Positions 23,251 through 32,547 of a stretch of DNA of 64,000 bases are shown here, one piece after another (the first letter of the stretch is position 1; the number at the start of each line of letters is the position of its first letter). The DNA lies in the NCBI RefSeq assembly GCF_004331345.1, contig NZ_SJJZ01000001.1, positions 1 to 64,000 on the forward strand, written 5' to 3'. Both the position numbers and the translations under genes were made by a program. The stretch comes from Kribbella soli (GTDB lineage: Bacteria > Actinomycetota > Actinomycetes > Propionibacteriales > Kribbellaceae). The notes beneath the pieces were generated by a model that did no database searches, was not told where the DNA came from, and saw only the letters and a list, made by a program, of their open reading frames with translations.

Positions 23251-24792
23251 TCAGGAGGAGATGGCCACGGCACCGGTTCGGCGCGGGTCGCCGACGGCGA
23301 GCAGGCCCTCGGCGGGGTCCCAGAGCGCGGCCGCGACGCCACCGAAGTACATCGAGTGCGGCGGCATCGGGCGGGTCGGGAGCGCGGTCGACCCGGAGAC
23401 CGGCAGGTCGTCCTCGTAGTCGACGACCACGTCCTCGCGGACGCGGACGTGCAGCCGCGGGTGCTCGACGGCCTCGCGGAGCCGCAGACCACCATGGGTG
23501 TACAGCGCGTACACCTGGGCGAGCGCGGTCGGGATGCGGTCGGATCCGGGTGAACTGATCGCGAGCACGGCGCCGTCGCTGTCGCGGCGGGCCACGCTCG
23601 GGGCCATGTTCGACGTGAGCCGGGTGCCGGGCGCGAGGCTGTGCGGGCCGCCGTGCAGGAGCTCCTGCTCACCGAGCGCGTTGTTCAGCCAGATCCCGGT
23701 GCCAGGCGTGAGTACGCCGGACCCGTAGCCGGACGAGACCGTGATCGCGCACGCGTCGCCCTCGTCGTCGACGACCGAGACGGTCGCCGTACTCGGTGAG
23801 GTCAACGCGCGGAGGTCGCCGGCCGCGGCGAGGTCGAGCAGCCTCTGGCCTTCCAGCTTGCGCACGTCCTCCTCGTCGAGCTCGGCGAGCCGCTGCCCGA
23901 GTACGGCGTACTGGACCTCGATCAACCGCTCCAGCTCGGACTGCCGCCAGCTGCCGTCGGACGGTACGCCGTCGAGCAGCGAGAGCATCGCGGCGACGGC
24001 TACTCCCCCGACCGCGGGCGGCGGGTTGGTGGCCAGGCGCCAGCCGTGCTGGTTGACGACGAGGGCCGGGCGTACGACGGCCTCGTACGCGGCCAGGTCC
24101 GCGGCGGTGAGGATGCCTTCGTTCGCGGCCATGTCGTGGATCAGGAGTTCGGCGAGCTGGCCCGTGTACATGGTCTCGGCGCCGTCGCGGGCGATCAGTT
24201 CGAGCGCTTCGGCGAGCTCCGGGATCACGACCGTACTGCCCGCCTTGATCACCACGCCGTCCTCGTCGTGCACGACGGCGTGGCTCGGCTGGTGCCAGCC
24301 GAAGACGATCTCGTGCGTGTAGCCGAGGTAGTAGCCCGAGGTCCGGCTCAGCGGGAAGCCGTTGCGGGCGACGTCGATCGCGGGCTGCACGACCTCGCGC
24401 CACGGTGCCTTGCCGGAGCGGCGGTGGGCGAGGTCGAGGGCCTTCATCCCACCGGGGGTGGCGACGGAGCCGTGGCCGACGGTGGTCGTCGTACCGCCGC
24501 CGTAATCGGTGGTGATGTCCCAGACGCCGCGACCGAACCGGTCCGTCGGCAGGCCGCGGCCGGGCATCTCCACCCAGCCGTCGATGGTGACCGCGTCCCC
24601 ACCCGCGACCTGCAACGTGACGAACCCACCCGAGGCCGGCGACACCACCCCGATCTCGTTCACCATCGTGACGAGCGTGGCGGCAATCGCGGCATCTACG
24701 GCGTTGCCGCCCTCGGCAGCCACTCGCACCCCGGCGTCCGCGGCCGCCGCATTAGGCGCCGCCACCGCCACCCGCGGGTGACTGCCTTTCAT
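23251..24792 (-). CDS. gamma-glutamyltransferase family protein
   Basis: 513 residues of the GGT Ntn-hydrolase fold: NAVDAAIAATLVTMVNEIGVVSPASGGF near 30-58, a central cleavage site with the candidate nucleophile Thr in TATVSVVDDEGDACAIT near 345, and GSGVLTPGTGIWLNNAL near 368. The usual signal peptide is absent, and the canonical TTHFSVVD is altered to TATVSVVD, so this is probably a cytoplasmic paralogue acting on an unknown gamma-glutamyl or amide substrate. The ATG lies one base after the pheT stop, so it is co-transcribed with pheST. Confidence 0.82.
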   Translation of the reverse strand: MKGSHPRVAVAAPNAAAADAGVRVAAEGGNAVDAAIAATLVTMVNEIGVVSPASGGFVTLQVAGGDAVTIDGWVEMPGRGLPTDRFGRGVWDITTDYGGGTTTTVGHGSVATPGGMKALDLAHRRSGKAPWREVVQPAIDVARNGFPLSRTSGYYLGYTHEIVFGWHQPSHAVVHDEDGVVIKAGSTVVIPELAEALELIARDGAETMYTGQLAELLIHDMAANEGILTAADLAAYEAVVRPALVVNQHGWRLATNPPPAVGGVAVAAMLSLLDGVPSDGSWRQSELERLIEVQYAVLGQRLAELDEEDVRKLEGQRLLDLAAAGDLRALTSPSTATVSVVDDEGDACAITVSSGYGSGVLTPGTGIWLNNALGEQELLHGGPHSLAPGTRLTSNMAPSVARRDSDGAVLAISSPGSDRIPTALAQVYALYTHGGLRLREAVEHPRLHVRVREDVVVDYEDDLPVSGSTALPTRPMPPHSMYFGGVAAALWDPAEGLLAVGDPRRTGAVAISS

Positions 24793-24793
24793 G

Positions 24794-27367
24794 TCAGCCG
24801 ACCCGTTGGACGGCGCCGAAGCGGTCGACGGTGACCTGGACCGCGGCCTGGCGGGCGTCGGCGACCTCGTTCTCCTTCAGCGTCCGGTCCGGCGCCCGGA
24901 ACCGCAGCGCGAACGCGAGCGACTTCTTGCCCTCGCCGATCTGCTCACCGGTGTACACGTCGAACAGCCGAACCGACTCCAGCAGCTCGCCCGCGCCCTC
25001 GGCCAGCGCCGCTTGCACATCGGCCGCCGCGACCTCGGCCGGGACGATCAACGCCACGTCCTCCTTGGCCACCGGGTACGACGAGAACGGGTGCGCGGTG
25101 ATCGACTCCGGACCCGCCGCGATCAGCGCGTCGAGATCCAGCTCGACCGCACTCGACCGAGCCGGCAGGCCGAACGCCTGACAGACCTTCGGGTGCAGCT
25201 CACCCGCGTGACCGACCACGGTGCCTTCGACCGAGAACTCCGCACACCGGCCCGGGTGCCACGGCGCGAGCTCCACGTTCTTCACGACCGGCTCGACACC
25301 GACCACCGACGCGATCAGCCGCGCGATCTGTACCGCGTCGGCCCACCCGGCCGGGCGGCCCTTGCCCCACCAGCCGGTCGGCGTCAGCGCACCGGTCAGC
25401 ACCACTCCGACGTGCAACGGCTGGTCCGGGAGCGCGTCGTACAGCGACTGGATCTCGGCGTCGCTCGGCCGTTGCGCGACCGACGGCAGCGGAGCGGGCT
25501 TCGTCTCCGCCTTCGGCAGGAACACCAGGCCGGTCTGGAAGATCGCCAGGTCGTTCGCGCCACGGCCGACGTTGCGCTCGGCGGTCCGGAGCAGGGTCGC
25601 GAGCAGGGTCGTCTGCATCGACGGCTCTTCGTCGGAGATCGGGTTGACGAGCTTGACCGTCGTACGGCGGACGTCGTCGGCCGGGACGCCCATCGCGTCG
25701 AAGTCGGCGTCACCCGTGAACGGGTACGACACCACCTCGGTCAGCCCCGCACCGACGAGGGCGGTCGCCACCCGGCGGCGCCGGCGCTGCGATACCGTCA
25801 GCCCCTGCCCACCCGGCGCGGCCGGCAGGACCGACGGCACATTGTCGAACCCGAACAGCCGGATCGCCTCTTCGGCGAAGTCGTTGGGGTCCCGAAGATC
25901 CGGCCGCCACGACGGCGGGGTGACCGTCAGCAGATCGGCGCCCTCGACGTGGGTGGACCCGACGGTGGTGGCGCCGACCTCGGCCAACGCCGGAGCGTGC
26001 ACACCCGCGGCCAACGGAGCCGCGACCGCATCCGCCGCAGCAGCCTCGACCGTGCAGCCCACCGAAGTCAGGTGCCGAACCGTCTCGTCGAGCGTGATCA
26101 CGGCACCCGCAACGCGGGCAGCGTGGTCGGCGCGGAGCGTGACCGGGGCCGGCTTCGGGTGGGTGTCGACGACCGTCTCGTCCGGGAGGATCGTGCCGCC
26201 CGCGTACTCGGCGAGCAGGTCCGCGACGCGCTGAGCGGCGTACCGCGGCAGGTTCGGGTCGACCTCGCGCTCGAACCGGCGCGACGCCTCCGACGACAGC
26301 TTGTGCCGGCGCGACGCCCGCGCGATCACGATCGGGTCGAAGTGCGCGGCCTCGATCACCACGTCCGTGGTGGCGTCCGAGATCTCCGTCGACGCACCAC
26401 CCATCACACCGGCGACACCGATCGGACCGGAGTCGTCGGTGATCAGCAGGTCCTCGGCGTCCAGCTCACGCGTCTGGTCGTCCAGCGTCATCAGCTTCTC
26501 GCCGGCGTTCGCCCGCCGTACGACGATCTCCCCGGACAGCCGCGCCTGGTCGTAGGTGTGGATCGGCTGACCCAGCTCGAGCATCACGTAGTTCGCGACG
26601 TCGACCCCGATCGAGATCGGCCGCATCCCGGACGCGAGCAGCCGCTTCTGCATCCATCGCGGCGACAACGCCTTCGCGTCGATCCCGGTGACGGTCCGCG
26701 TGACGAACACACTGCACGCCTCGGCGTCATCCACCCGGACCGGGTAGCCGTTGGCACCGGACCCGTTCAGCGTCAGGTCGGCCGGGTCCTTCAGCTCCAC
26801 GCCGTACGCCGTCGCCGCCTCGCGCGCGACGCCCCGGATCGACAAGCAGTACCCACGATCCGGCGTCACCGCGATGTCCAGTACGTCGTCCCGCAGCGAT
26901 AGCAACTCGATCGCGTCGTCTCCCGGTGTGCCCTCGCCCGGCTCCAGGACGACGATGCCGTGCATGCCGTCGTCACCGAGACCAAGCTCGGCGCTCGAGC
27001 AGATCATGCCGTTCGACACGTGCCCGTAGGTCTTCCGCGCCGAGATCGCGAACCCGCCGGGCAGCACCGCGCCCGGCAGCACGACGACCACGAGATCGCC
27101 GACCTCGAAGTTGTGCGCACCGCAGACGACCCACTGCGGCTCGTCCTTGCCGATGTCCAGCGAGCACCAGCGGATCGTCTTGCCGTTCTTCTGCGGCTCG
27201 TTCTCGTACGTGAGCACCTTGCCGACCACGAGCGGGCCGGTCAGGTCGGACTCCTCGACGGTCTCCACCTCGAGGCCGGCCCGGATCAGCTTCTCCGCGA
27301 CGTCGCGGCCGGTGACGTCGCCCGGCAGGTCGACGTACTCACGAAGCCATGACAGTGGGACCCGCAT
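24794..27367 (-). CDS. pheT: phenylalanine--tRNA ligase, beta subunit
   Basis: 857 residues, full length. The N-terminal [15 protein letters not shown] is followed by an EMAP-type tRNA-binding domain ([15 protein letters not shown], near 45-155). The B3/B4 editing domain, the B5 domain and a C-terminal anticodon-recognition fold ([19 protein letters not shown], then [17 protein letters not shown]) follow in the usual order. It pairs with PheS as an alpha2-beta2 enzyme. The start overlaps the pheS stop (ATGA). Confidence 0.97.
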   Translation of the reverse strand: MRVPLSWLREYVDLPGDVTGRDVAEKLIRAGLEVETVEESDLTGPLVVGKVLTYENEPQKNGKTIRWCSLDIGKDEPQWVVCGAHNFEVGDLVVVVLPGAVLPGGFAISARKTYGHVSNGMICSSAELGLGDDGMHGIVVLEPGEGTPGDDAIELLSLRDDVLDIAVTPDRGYCLSIRGVAREAATAYGVELKDPADLTLNGSGANGYPVRVDDAEACSVFVTRTVTGIDAKALSPRWMQKRLLASGMRPISIGVDVANYVMLELGQPIHTYDQARLSGEIVVRRANAGEKLMTLDDQTRELDAEDLLITDDSGPIGVAGVMGGASTEISDATTDVVIEAAHFDPIVIARASRRHKLSSEASRRFEREVDPNLPRYAAQRVADLLAEYAGGTILPDETVVDTHPKPAPVTLRADHAARVAGAVITLDETVRHLTSVGCTVEAAAADAVAAPLAAGVHAPALAEVGATTVGSTHVEGADLLTVTPPSWRPDLRDPNDFAEEAIRLFGFDNVPSVLPAAPGGQGLTVSQRRRRRVATALVGAGLTEVVSYPFTGDADFDAMGVPADDVRRTTVKLVNPISDEEPSMQTTLLATLLRTAERNVGRGANDLAIFQTGLVFLPKAETKPAPLPSVAQRPSDAEIQSLYDALPDQPLHVGVVLTGALTPTGWWGKGRPAGWADAVQIARLIASVVGVEPVVKNVELAPWHPGRCAEFSVEGTVVGHAGELHPKVCQAFGLPARSSAVELDLDALIAAGPESITAHPFSSYPVAKEDVALIVPAEVAAADVQAALAEGAGELLESVRLFDVYTGEQIGEGKKSLAFALRFRAPDRTLKENEVADARQAAVQVTVDRFGAVQRVG

Positions 27368-28476
27368 CAGATCTCCATCCCGAACTGGCGGCTGAACCGC
27401 ACGTCACCTTCGACCATGTCCCGCATGTCCTCGACGCCGTTGCGGAACATCAGCGTCCGCTCCAGGCCCATGCCGAAGGCGAAACCGGAGTACCGGTCGG
27501 TGTCGATGCCGTTGGCCTGCAGGACCCGCGGGTTCACGACGCCGCAGCCGCCCCACTCGATCCAGCCCTCGCTGCCACAGGTCCGGCACGGCCGGTCCGG
27601 GTTGCCGACGGACGCGCCGCGGCAGACGAAACACTTCAGGTCCACCTCGGCCGACGGCTCGGTGAACGGGAAGAAGTTCGGCCGCAGCCGCGCCTCCAGG
27701 CCCTCACCGAACATCGAGACGACGAAGTGGTCGAGCGTGCCCTTCAGGTGCGCGAGCGTGATGCCCTCGTCCACGACCAGGCCCTCGACCTGGTAGAAGA
27801 CCGGCGTGTGCGTCGCGTCCAGCTCGTCGGTGCGGAACACGCGGCCCGGGCAGATCACGTAGATCGGCGGCTTCCGGGTCAGCATCGACCGCGCCTGCAC
27901 CGGCGACGTGTGCGTCCGCAGGACCTTGCCGGAGCCGGCCGGCTCGACGAAGAAGGTGTCCTGCATCTGCCGCGCCGGGTGGTCGGGCTGGAAGTTCAGG
28001 GCGTCGAAGTTCAGCCACTCGGCCTCGACCTCGGGGCCTTCCGCGACATCCCAGCCGAGCGCGGTGAACACGTCCGCGACCTGCTCGGAGATCAGCGACA
28101 GCGGGTGCCGCGCGCCGAGCTGCGGGGTGTGCCACGGCAGCGTCACGTCGACACGCTCGGTGTCCAGCATCCGCTCCTCGTGCTCGGCCTCGAGCACCGC
28201 GAGCCGGGACGCGAACCCATCGTTGATCGCCTTCCGGGCCGCGCCGATCCGCTGACCGGCCTCTTTCCGGGCCTGCGGCGGCAGCGCGCCGATCTCCCGG
28301 TTGGCGAGCACGATCGGCGACTTGTCGCCCAGGTGCACGGTCTTGGCCTCCTGCAAAGCAGCCAGATCGGCCGCCCCGCTGAACGCCGTCAGCGCCTCGT
28401 CGCGAGTCCGCTCCACCTCTTCGGCATGCAGCGGCGTCACTTCAACCGGGTCGTAATCAGTGTTGGGACCGGACAT
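27367..28476 (-). CDS. pheS: phenylalanine--tRNA ligase, alpha subunit
   Basis: 369 residues. The N-terminal coiled coil is followed by the class II catalytic core: motif 2 in [22 protein letters not shown] near 215, and motif 3 in [23 protein letters not shown] near 335. The phenylalanine-pocket stretch [17 protein letters not shown], and a CxxC pair with a later CRTCGSEGW, suggest a zinc-type insertion as in many bacterial PheS. It is the first gene of the pheS-pheT-GGT operon. Confidence 0.97.
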   Translation of the reverse strand: MSGPNTDYDPVEVTPLHAEEVERTRDEALTAFSGAADLAALQEAKTVHLGDKSPIVLANREIGALPPQARKEAGQRIGAARKAINDGFASRLAVLEAEHEERMLDTERVDVTLPWHTPQLGARHPLSLISEQVADVFTALGWDVAEGPEVEAEWLNFDALNFQPDHPARQMQDTFFVEPAGSGKVLRTHTSPVQARSMLTRKPPIYVICPGRVFRTDELDATHTPVFYQVEGLVVDEGITLAHLKGTLDHFVVSMFGEGLEARLRPNFFPFTEPSAEVDLKCFVCRGASVGNPDRPCRTCGSEGWIEWGGCGVVNPRVLQANGIDTDRYSGFAFGMGLERTLMFRNGVEDMRDMVEGDVRFSRQFGMEI

Positions 28477-28577
28477 GGCTCGCTCTCAATTCGGAACTAC
28501 TGCGGATTGCAGTCTAGAAACCCGAACCCCAAGACCGTGAATCGGCTGTCCACAACCACCGCCCTGTCCGAGAGGTC

Positions 28578-28617
28578 GGGGAGGATTTTGCTCCCGAATC
28601 GGCACAAAATCCTCCCC
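28578..28617. repeat. palindrome copy a (GGGGAGGATTTTG stem)
   Basis: Perfect 13-base arms (28578-28590, 28605-28617) around a 14-base loop. The whole 40 bases resemble the reverse complement of copy b at 28933-28980, including the loop (CCCGAAT). It lies upstream of pheS and marks one end of a decayed segment. Confidence 0.8.
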
Positions 28618-28639
28618 AACCCAGCGACACGGCGAGCGG

Positions 28640-28902
28640 CGGCGTTGTCCCTCGTCATGTCCCGCCAGCGACTGGCAGAGCGCCAATCGCACGGTTGGCG
28701 GTTCGCGAGACGCCTGGACGAGCGAGGACAGGTGGCGATGGCGGGTGACGACGACCCCGGACTTCGGCTCCACGCGACGCGAATGCGGTACTGCGACATG
28801 GATCCTCTCGTCCCGCCAGCTCCCGGCAACGCCGTACCTGCGGAGCGCGGTCGGACCCGTCAACGCCGCGTTCGGACCACAAGACAGCCACGCCGCCCAC
28901 AT
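28640..28902 (-). pseudogene. remnant of a DUF559 / AbiEi-like protein
   Basis: An open frame on the minus strand encodes LSCGPNAALTGPTALRRYGV, then HVAVPHSRRVEPKSG and REPPTVRLALCQSLAG. That is the middle section of the large actinobacterial family with an AbiEi-like N-terminus and a DUF559 endonuclease-like C-terminus. The N-terminal winged helix and the C-terminal nuclease domain are missing, and there is no ribosome binding site. The fragment lies between two related palindromes. Family assignment is from memory of its pattern (avvTGpsALrlhGv, vtVp, pptRtl). Confidence 0.55.
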
Positions 28903-28932
28903 TCTCGTTTCCCACGGCAGCGGGGACAGCGA

Positions 28933-28980
28933 GCTTGGGGAGGATTCCTTCCCAATTCGGGACGAAAATCCTCCCCAAGC
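28933..28980. repeat. palindrome copy b (GCTTGGGGAGGATT stem)
   Basis: Perfect 14-base arms (28933-28946, 28967-28980) with a 20-base loop. It is related to copy a at 28578-28617 in opposite orientation. It directly follows the stop of the small membrane protein and would serve as its terminator. Confidence 0.8.
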
Positions 28981-28985
28981 CGGGG

Positions 28986-29327
28986 TTAGCCCAGGCGGTG
29001 GCGGGCGCGGATGACTCCGACCAGGATTCCGGCGGCGGCTAGGAGGGCGCCGATGCCGATGGGGAGGAAGACGGTTGGGTAGTCGACGACTGCGGCTGGG
29101 TCGGCCCAGGGCTCGTGGCCCGGTTTGGGCTCGGCGAGGAGCAGGTAGACCGCTCCGGCCACGTCGTACGCGGTCGAGAGGACGATGGTCAGGATCGCGA
29201 GGCCGCGGGCCCACTTCAGCACGCGACGGTTCCCGCGCGACCGGCCGAACAGCATGGTGCCGAGCGCGAACGGGAGCAGCATCAGCATCGACATCAGGAC
29301 CAGGTTCGCGACCCCCTGATCAGACAC
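28986..29327 (-). CDS. small membrane protein, paralogue of the upstream gene's C-terminus
   Basis: 113 residues with three hydrophobic helices. The start is GTG 29327 with GGAGGG six bases upstream, and it overlaps the stop of the preceding gene by eight bases. Its second half (AVYLLLAEP, then FLPIGIGALLAAAGILVGVI) matches the layout of the last 60 residues of the upstream protein (VIYLLAGAV, then FFPIGFGVLLIGLLALV), so the two appear to have arisen by duplication. Function is unknown. Confidence 0.65.
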   Translation of the reverse strand: MSDQGVANLVLMSMLMLLPFALGTMLFGRSRGNRRVLKWARGLAILTIVLSTAYDVAGAVYLLLAEPKPGHEPWADPAAVVDYPTVFLPIGIGALLAAAGILVGVIRARHRLG

Positions 29328-30228
29328 GAACCCTCCAGCGGAGCGCACGCACCGCCCAGACCAGGGCCAGCAGACCGATCAGAAGGACCCCGAAGCCGAT
29401 CGGGAAGAAGAACCTCGATCCGTCGTCCCAAAGACCGGCCGGCTCGTAGGTGAACTGGTCGACCGCACCGGCCAGCAGGTAGATCACCATCAGGATCGTC
29501 ATCAGCCCGCCGGCCGTGACTCCGGTGACCGGCGCGACCACTTCCGTGCGAACCCTCTCGCGCCGGACGAGGCCGACCATCACCACAGCGGCCACGGTCG
29601 GGCCGACGATCGCGGCGATCCACGCCACCACGACCAGCGGGAGGTGGTCCTCTTTGTCGACCCCGCTCAGATCGACCAGCGTGTACGCCAGGAACGACAG
29701 AACTGTGCACAGCGCCACGGGCGCGATCGCCAGGCGCGCCCGCAGCGCGACGCGCTCCAGCCGGATCCGTCCGAGCGCGACGGACAGCAAGGCGAACGGG
29801 ACCAGCACCAGCGCGGCCCAGACCAGCAGGTTGAAGGCGGATTGCTCGGTGCTCGCGTACTCCGGCTGAATGCGCGCGAGCTCCCGCTTGGTCAGACCGG
29901 ATCGGCCGGCCCAGACGAGGTCGGCCGGGTCCATGTCGTCGATCCGTGCGAGATTCGCCTCGGCCGCGATTCGGCGTACGGCGGCGTGCTCGCCGGACTC
30001 CCGCATCAGGTGACCGACCGCGCAGTGCCGGCCGTCGGTGTCCACGAAGTACGGCGTACTGCGCAGGGCGGTGTCGTTGCGTGGGAAGGCACGGCTCTTG
30101 CGGTACTCCCGCAGTACGTCGAGATTCCGCAACCGCTCGGGATCGGCAGACGAACGGTGGCGGATCTGGAACTCCGCCGACCAGAGATGGATCCGGGTCG
30201 GCAGGTCGATCAGCCACCGTCGCGTCAT
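29320..30228 (-). CDS. membrane protein with an uncharacterised soluble N-terminal domain
   Basis: 302 residues. Residues about 1-125 are soluble and carry TPYFVDTDGRHCAVGHLMRE near 58-77, then LARIDDMDP and ELARIQPEY. Residues about 130-295 contain five or six membrane helices. I recall similar FVDxxGxxCAVxHLM and IQPxY patterns in poorly described proteins of other phyla, without a function. The Cys-Ala-Val-Gly-His group could bind a metal or act as a redox site. It is coupled to the downstream small paralogue. Confidence 0.6.
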   Translation of the reverse strand: MTRRWLIDLPTRIHLWSAEFQIRHRSSADPERLRNLDVLREYRKSRAFPRNDTALRSTPYFVDTDGRHCAVGHLMRESGEHAAVRRIAAEANLARIDDMDPADLVWAGRSGLTKRELARIQPEYASTEQSAFNLLVWAALVLVPFALLSVALGRIRLERVALRARLAIAPVALCTVLSFLAYTLVDLSGVDKEDHLPLVVVAWIAAIVGPTVAAVVMVGLVRRERVRTEVVAPVTGVTAGGLMTILMVIYLLAGAVDQFTYEPAGLWDDGSRFFFPIGFGVLLIGLLALVWAVRALRWRVRV

Positions 30229-30253
30229 GCCTGAATGCTGTCAGTGCACGGTG

Positions 30254-31777
30254 TCAGTGCACTGCGTCATCCACGGCCGGGGCCGTCTCCTGCACCTTCT
30301 TCTCGCCCTTCGGGAGGACCGCCAGGGCCACAACCGCCCCGGCGATCGCACCGATCGCACCGACCGTCATCGCGATCGACATGGCGTCGACGAAGGCATG
30401 CTTGGCCGCGCCGAGGAAGTCCGGGCCGAGCGCCAGCGTGTCGGCGATCGACTTGCGGGCCGCTTCCGGAACGGAGTCCGGCAGGGCCGACGAGTACGCC
30501 GCGGCGAGCACACTGCCCAGTACGGCGACCGACAGCGCGGCACCCGTCTGCTGCACGGTGTCGTTCATCGCCGAGCCGACACCGCGGTGCTCCGCCGGAA
30601 CGGCCTGCATCAACAGCGTGTACGCCGCCGGGCCGGCCAGGCCACCGCCGATCCCCATCACCAGCAGGCCGATGATCAACAGCCCGTACCCGCTCGTGTC
30701 GGACACCTGCGTCAGGATGCCGAAGCTGCCCGCGATGATCAGCAGACCGAGCGAGATCAGCGTCCGGTCCGCGACCTTCTTCCCGAGCGTCGCCCCCAGT
30801 CCGTTGAACAGCGCCGCGGACAGTGCATACGGGATCAACGCCAGGCCGGCCTTCAGCGGCGTGTACCCGAGCGCGAACTGCAGGTACTGCGTCAACGCCA
30901 GCAGCAACCCACCCGCGGTGAACGACAGCAGCACGATCGAGAAACTCGTACCACTGAACCGCCGGTCCTTGAACAGGGCCAGCGGCACCATCGGATGCGC
31001 GCTCCGCTTCTCCCACACCGCGAACGCGGTCAACGCGACCACACCGACCGCGAGCGCGCCGAGCACCCGGGCGGAACCCCAGCCGTGCAGCGGGATCGAG
31101 ACGATCGCCCAGACGATCGACGCCATACCGACGATCGTCAGGACGGCGCCCGCCGGGTCGACGTCGCGGGCCGGACCTTTCGACTCCGGGATGATCGCGA
31201 GCGTGCCGATGATCGCCAGGATCGCGATCGGCACGTTCAGCAGGAAGATCGAGCCCCACCAGAAGTGGTTCAGCAGTACGCCGCCGACCGTCGGGCCGGC
31301 CACCACGCCCACCATCGCGACCATCGACCAGCCCGCCATCGCCTTGCGCTGCTCCTCCGGCGGGAACACCGTGAACAGCAGCGACAGCGTGCTCGGCATC
31401 AGCAGCGAGCCGCCGACACCCATCAGGCCGCGGCACGCGATCAGCTGCCACGGGTTCTCGGCCAGGGTCGCCAGCATTGACGCCAGGCCGAACACGACCA
31501 GCCCGAGCAACAGCATCTTCCGCCGGCCGAACCGGTCGGACAGGCTTCCGGCGGTCAGCAGCAGCCCCGCGAACGCCAGGATGTACGCGTCGATCACCCA
31601 CTGGATGTCCGCGGGGGTCGCGCCCAGATCGCGCATCAGCGACGGGATCGCCAGGTTGAGGACGGTGTTGTCGACCACCAGCACCATCAGGCTCAGACAC
31701 AGGATCATCAGGATCCACCAGCGCCGGGGATGTCCCTCGGTGCCGGAGGCTTCGGACTCGAACGGTGTACTAGTCAC
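30254..31777 (-). CDS. MFS multidrug efflux transporter, DHA2 (14-helix) family
   Basis: About 507 residues with 14 expected helices. DHA2 motifs are visible: VVDNTVLNLAIPSL in helix 1, the loop 2-3 motif GSLSDRFGRRKMLLLG, and motif C GVVAGPTVGGVLL in helix 5. These pumps export drugs or secondary metabolites by proton antiport. Two GTG starts (31783, 31777) are possible. I prefer 31777 because a -10-like TACAGT (31785-31790) leaves almost no leader. It is controlled by the divergent TetR gene through the dyad between them. Confidence 0.9.
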   Translation of the reverse strand: MTSTPFESEASGTEGHPRRWWILMILCLSLMVLVVDNTVLNLAIPSLMRDLGATPADIQWVIDAYILAFAGLLLTAGSLSDRFGRRKMLLLGLVVFGLASMLATLAENPWQLIACRGLMGVGGSLLMPSTLSLLFTVFPPEEQRKAMAGWSMVAMVGVVAGPTVGGVLLNHFWWGSIFLLNVPIAILAIIGTLAIIPESKGPARDVDPAGAVLTIVGMASIVWAIVSIPLHGWGSARVLGALAVGVVALTAFAVWEKRSAHPMVPLALFKDRRFSGTSFSIVLLSFTAGGLLLALTQYLQFALGYTPLKAGLALIPYALSAALFNGLGATLGKKVADRTLISLGLLIIAGSFGILTQVSDTSGYGLLIIGLLVMGIGGGLAGPAAYTLLMQAVPAEHRGVGSAMNDTVQQTGAALSVAVLGSVLAAAYSSALPDSVPEAARKSIADTLALGPDFLGAAKHAFVDAMSIAMTVGAIGAIAGAVVALAVLPKGEKKVQETAPAVDDAVH

Positions 31778-31814
31778 TCGCACACTGTACGACGATCTCG
31801 TACGGTGTGCGAGT
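31776..31814. promoter_or_regulatory. TetR operator between efflux pump and regulator
   Basis: Inverted repeat with 17-base arms (31776-31792 and 31798-31814), one mismatch and a 5-base spacer, of the form ACTCGCACACTGTACGA and its complement. It covers the pump's start codon and -10 region and lies just upstream of the -10-like TAGGAT (31821-31826) of the TetR gene, so one repressor site can shut both. Confidence 0.8.
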
Positions 31815-31833
31815 CCTTTGTAGGATGGACCTC

Positions 31834-32538
31834 ATGAAGGACTGGATCTGGACGCGGGAGCGCAAGGCCGCGCCCGCGCGGGAGACACTCAGCCGGGACC
31901 AGATCGTGGCCGCGGCGATGGCGATCCTCGACACCGAGGGCGTCTCCGGGCTGAGCATGCGGAAGCTGGGCACCAAACTCGGCTCCGGCGCGACCAGCCT
32001 CTACTGGTACGTCGACACCAAGGACGACCTGGTCGACCTGCTGATCGACGAGGTCTGGGGCGAGATCGACGTACCCGAGCCGGAGCTGGCCGGGTGGCGG
32101 GCGGGTGCACTGCTGTTCGGGCACAGCCTGCGGTCCGCCGTACTGCGGCACCCGTGGCTGCCCGAGGTGATGTACACCCGCCCGAGCATCGGCCCGAACG
32201 CGATGTCGATGGGCTCCCGCGGGCTGGTGCTGTTCGGAGCCGCCGGCTTCTCCGAGCACGAGATCGACCTCGCGATGGGCAGCGTGATGTCGTACGTCCT
32301 CGGCACGGTCAGCGCCGAGGTCGCCACCCGCGAGATGGTCCGCAAGTCCGGCCGCTCGGAGGAGAACTGGGTCACCGACATCCTCGAACAGGCCCAAGCC
32401 GTGGCCGGCGACTACCCGGAAATGCAGAAGTCGGTCCGCCGCCGCACCTCGATGGACCTCGACTCCGGGCTCACCGAGAACTTCGTCTTCGGCCTGGACG
32501 CCCTCCTCGACGGCCTCCAGGCCCGCGTCAAGAAATAG
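31834..32538 (+). CDS. TetR-family repressor with TetR_C-type ligand domain
   Basis: 234 residues. The HTH is LSRDQIVAAAMAILDTEGVSGLSMRKLGTKLGSGATSLYWYVDTKDDLVDLL (residues about 20-71), with the TetR signature LYWYVDTKDDL. The C-terminal part resembles TetR_C_1. The ATG at 31834 lies about eight bases after a TAGGAT -10, so the mRNA is probably leaderless. An upstream ATG at 31825 is possible. It should repress itself and the divergent DHA2 pump until a ligand binds. Confidence 0.9.
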   Translation: MKDWIWTRERKAAPARETLSRDQIVAAAMAILDTEGVSGLSMRKLGTKLGSGATSLYWYVDTKDDLVDLLIDEVWGEIDVPEPELAGWRAGALLFGHSLRSAVLRHPWLPEVMYTRPSIGPNAMSMGSRGLVLFGAAGFSEHEIDLAMGSVMSYVLGTVSAEVATREMVRKSGRSEENWVTDILEQAQAVAGDYPEMQKSVRRRTSMDLDSGLTENFVFGLDALLDGLQARVKK

Positions 32539-32547
32539 ATCCCCTGC

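Noticed and set aside
28640..28902. A complete abortive-infection (AbiEi) gene
   Set aside because: Only the central part is present, with no N-terminal winged helix, no nuclease domain and no AbiEii partner. It is reported as a remnant.
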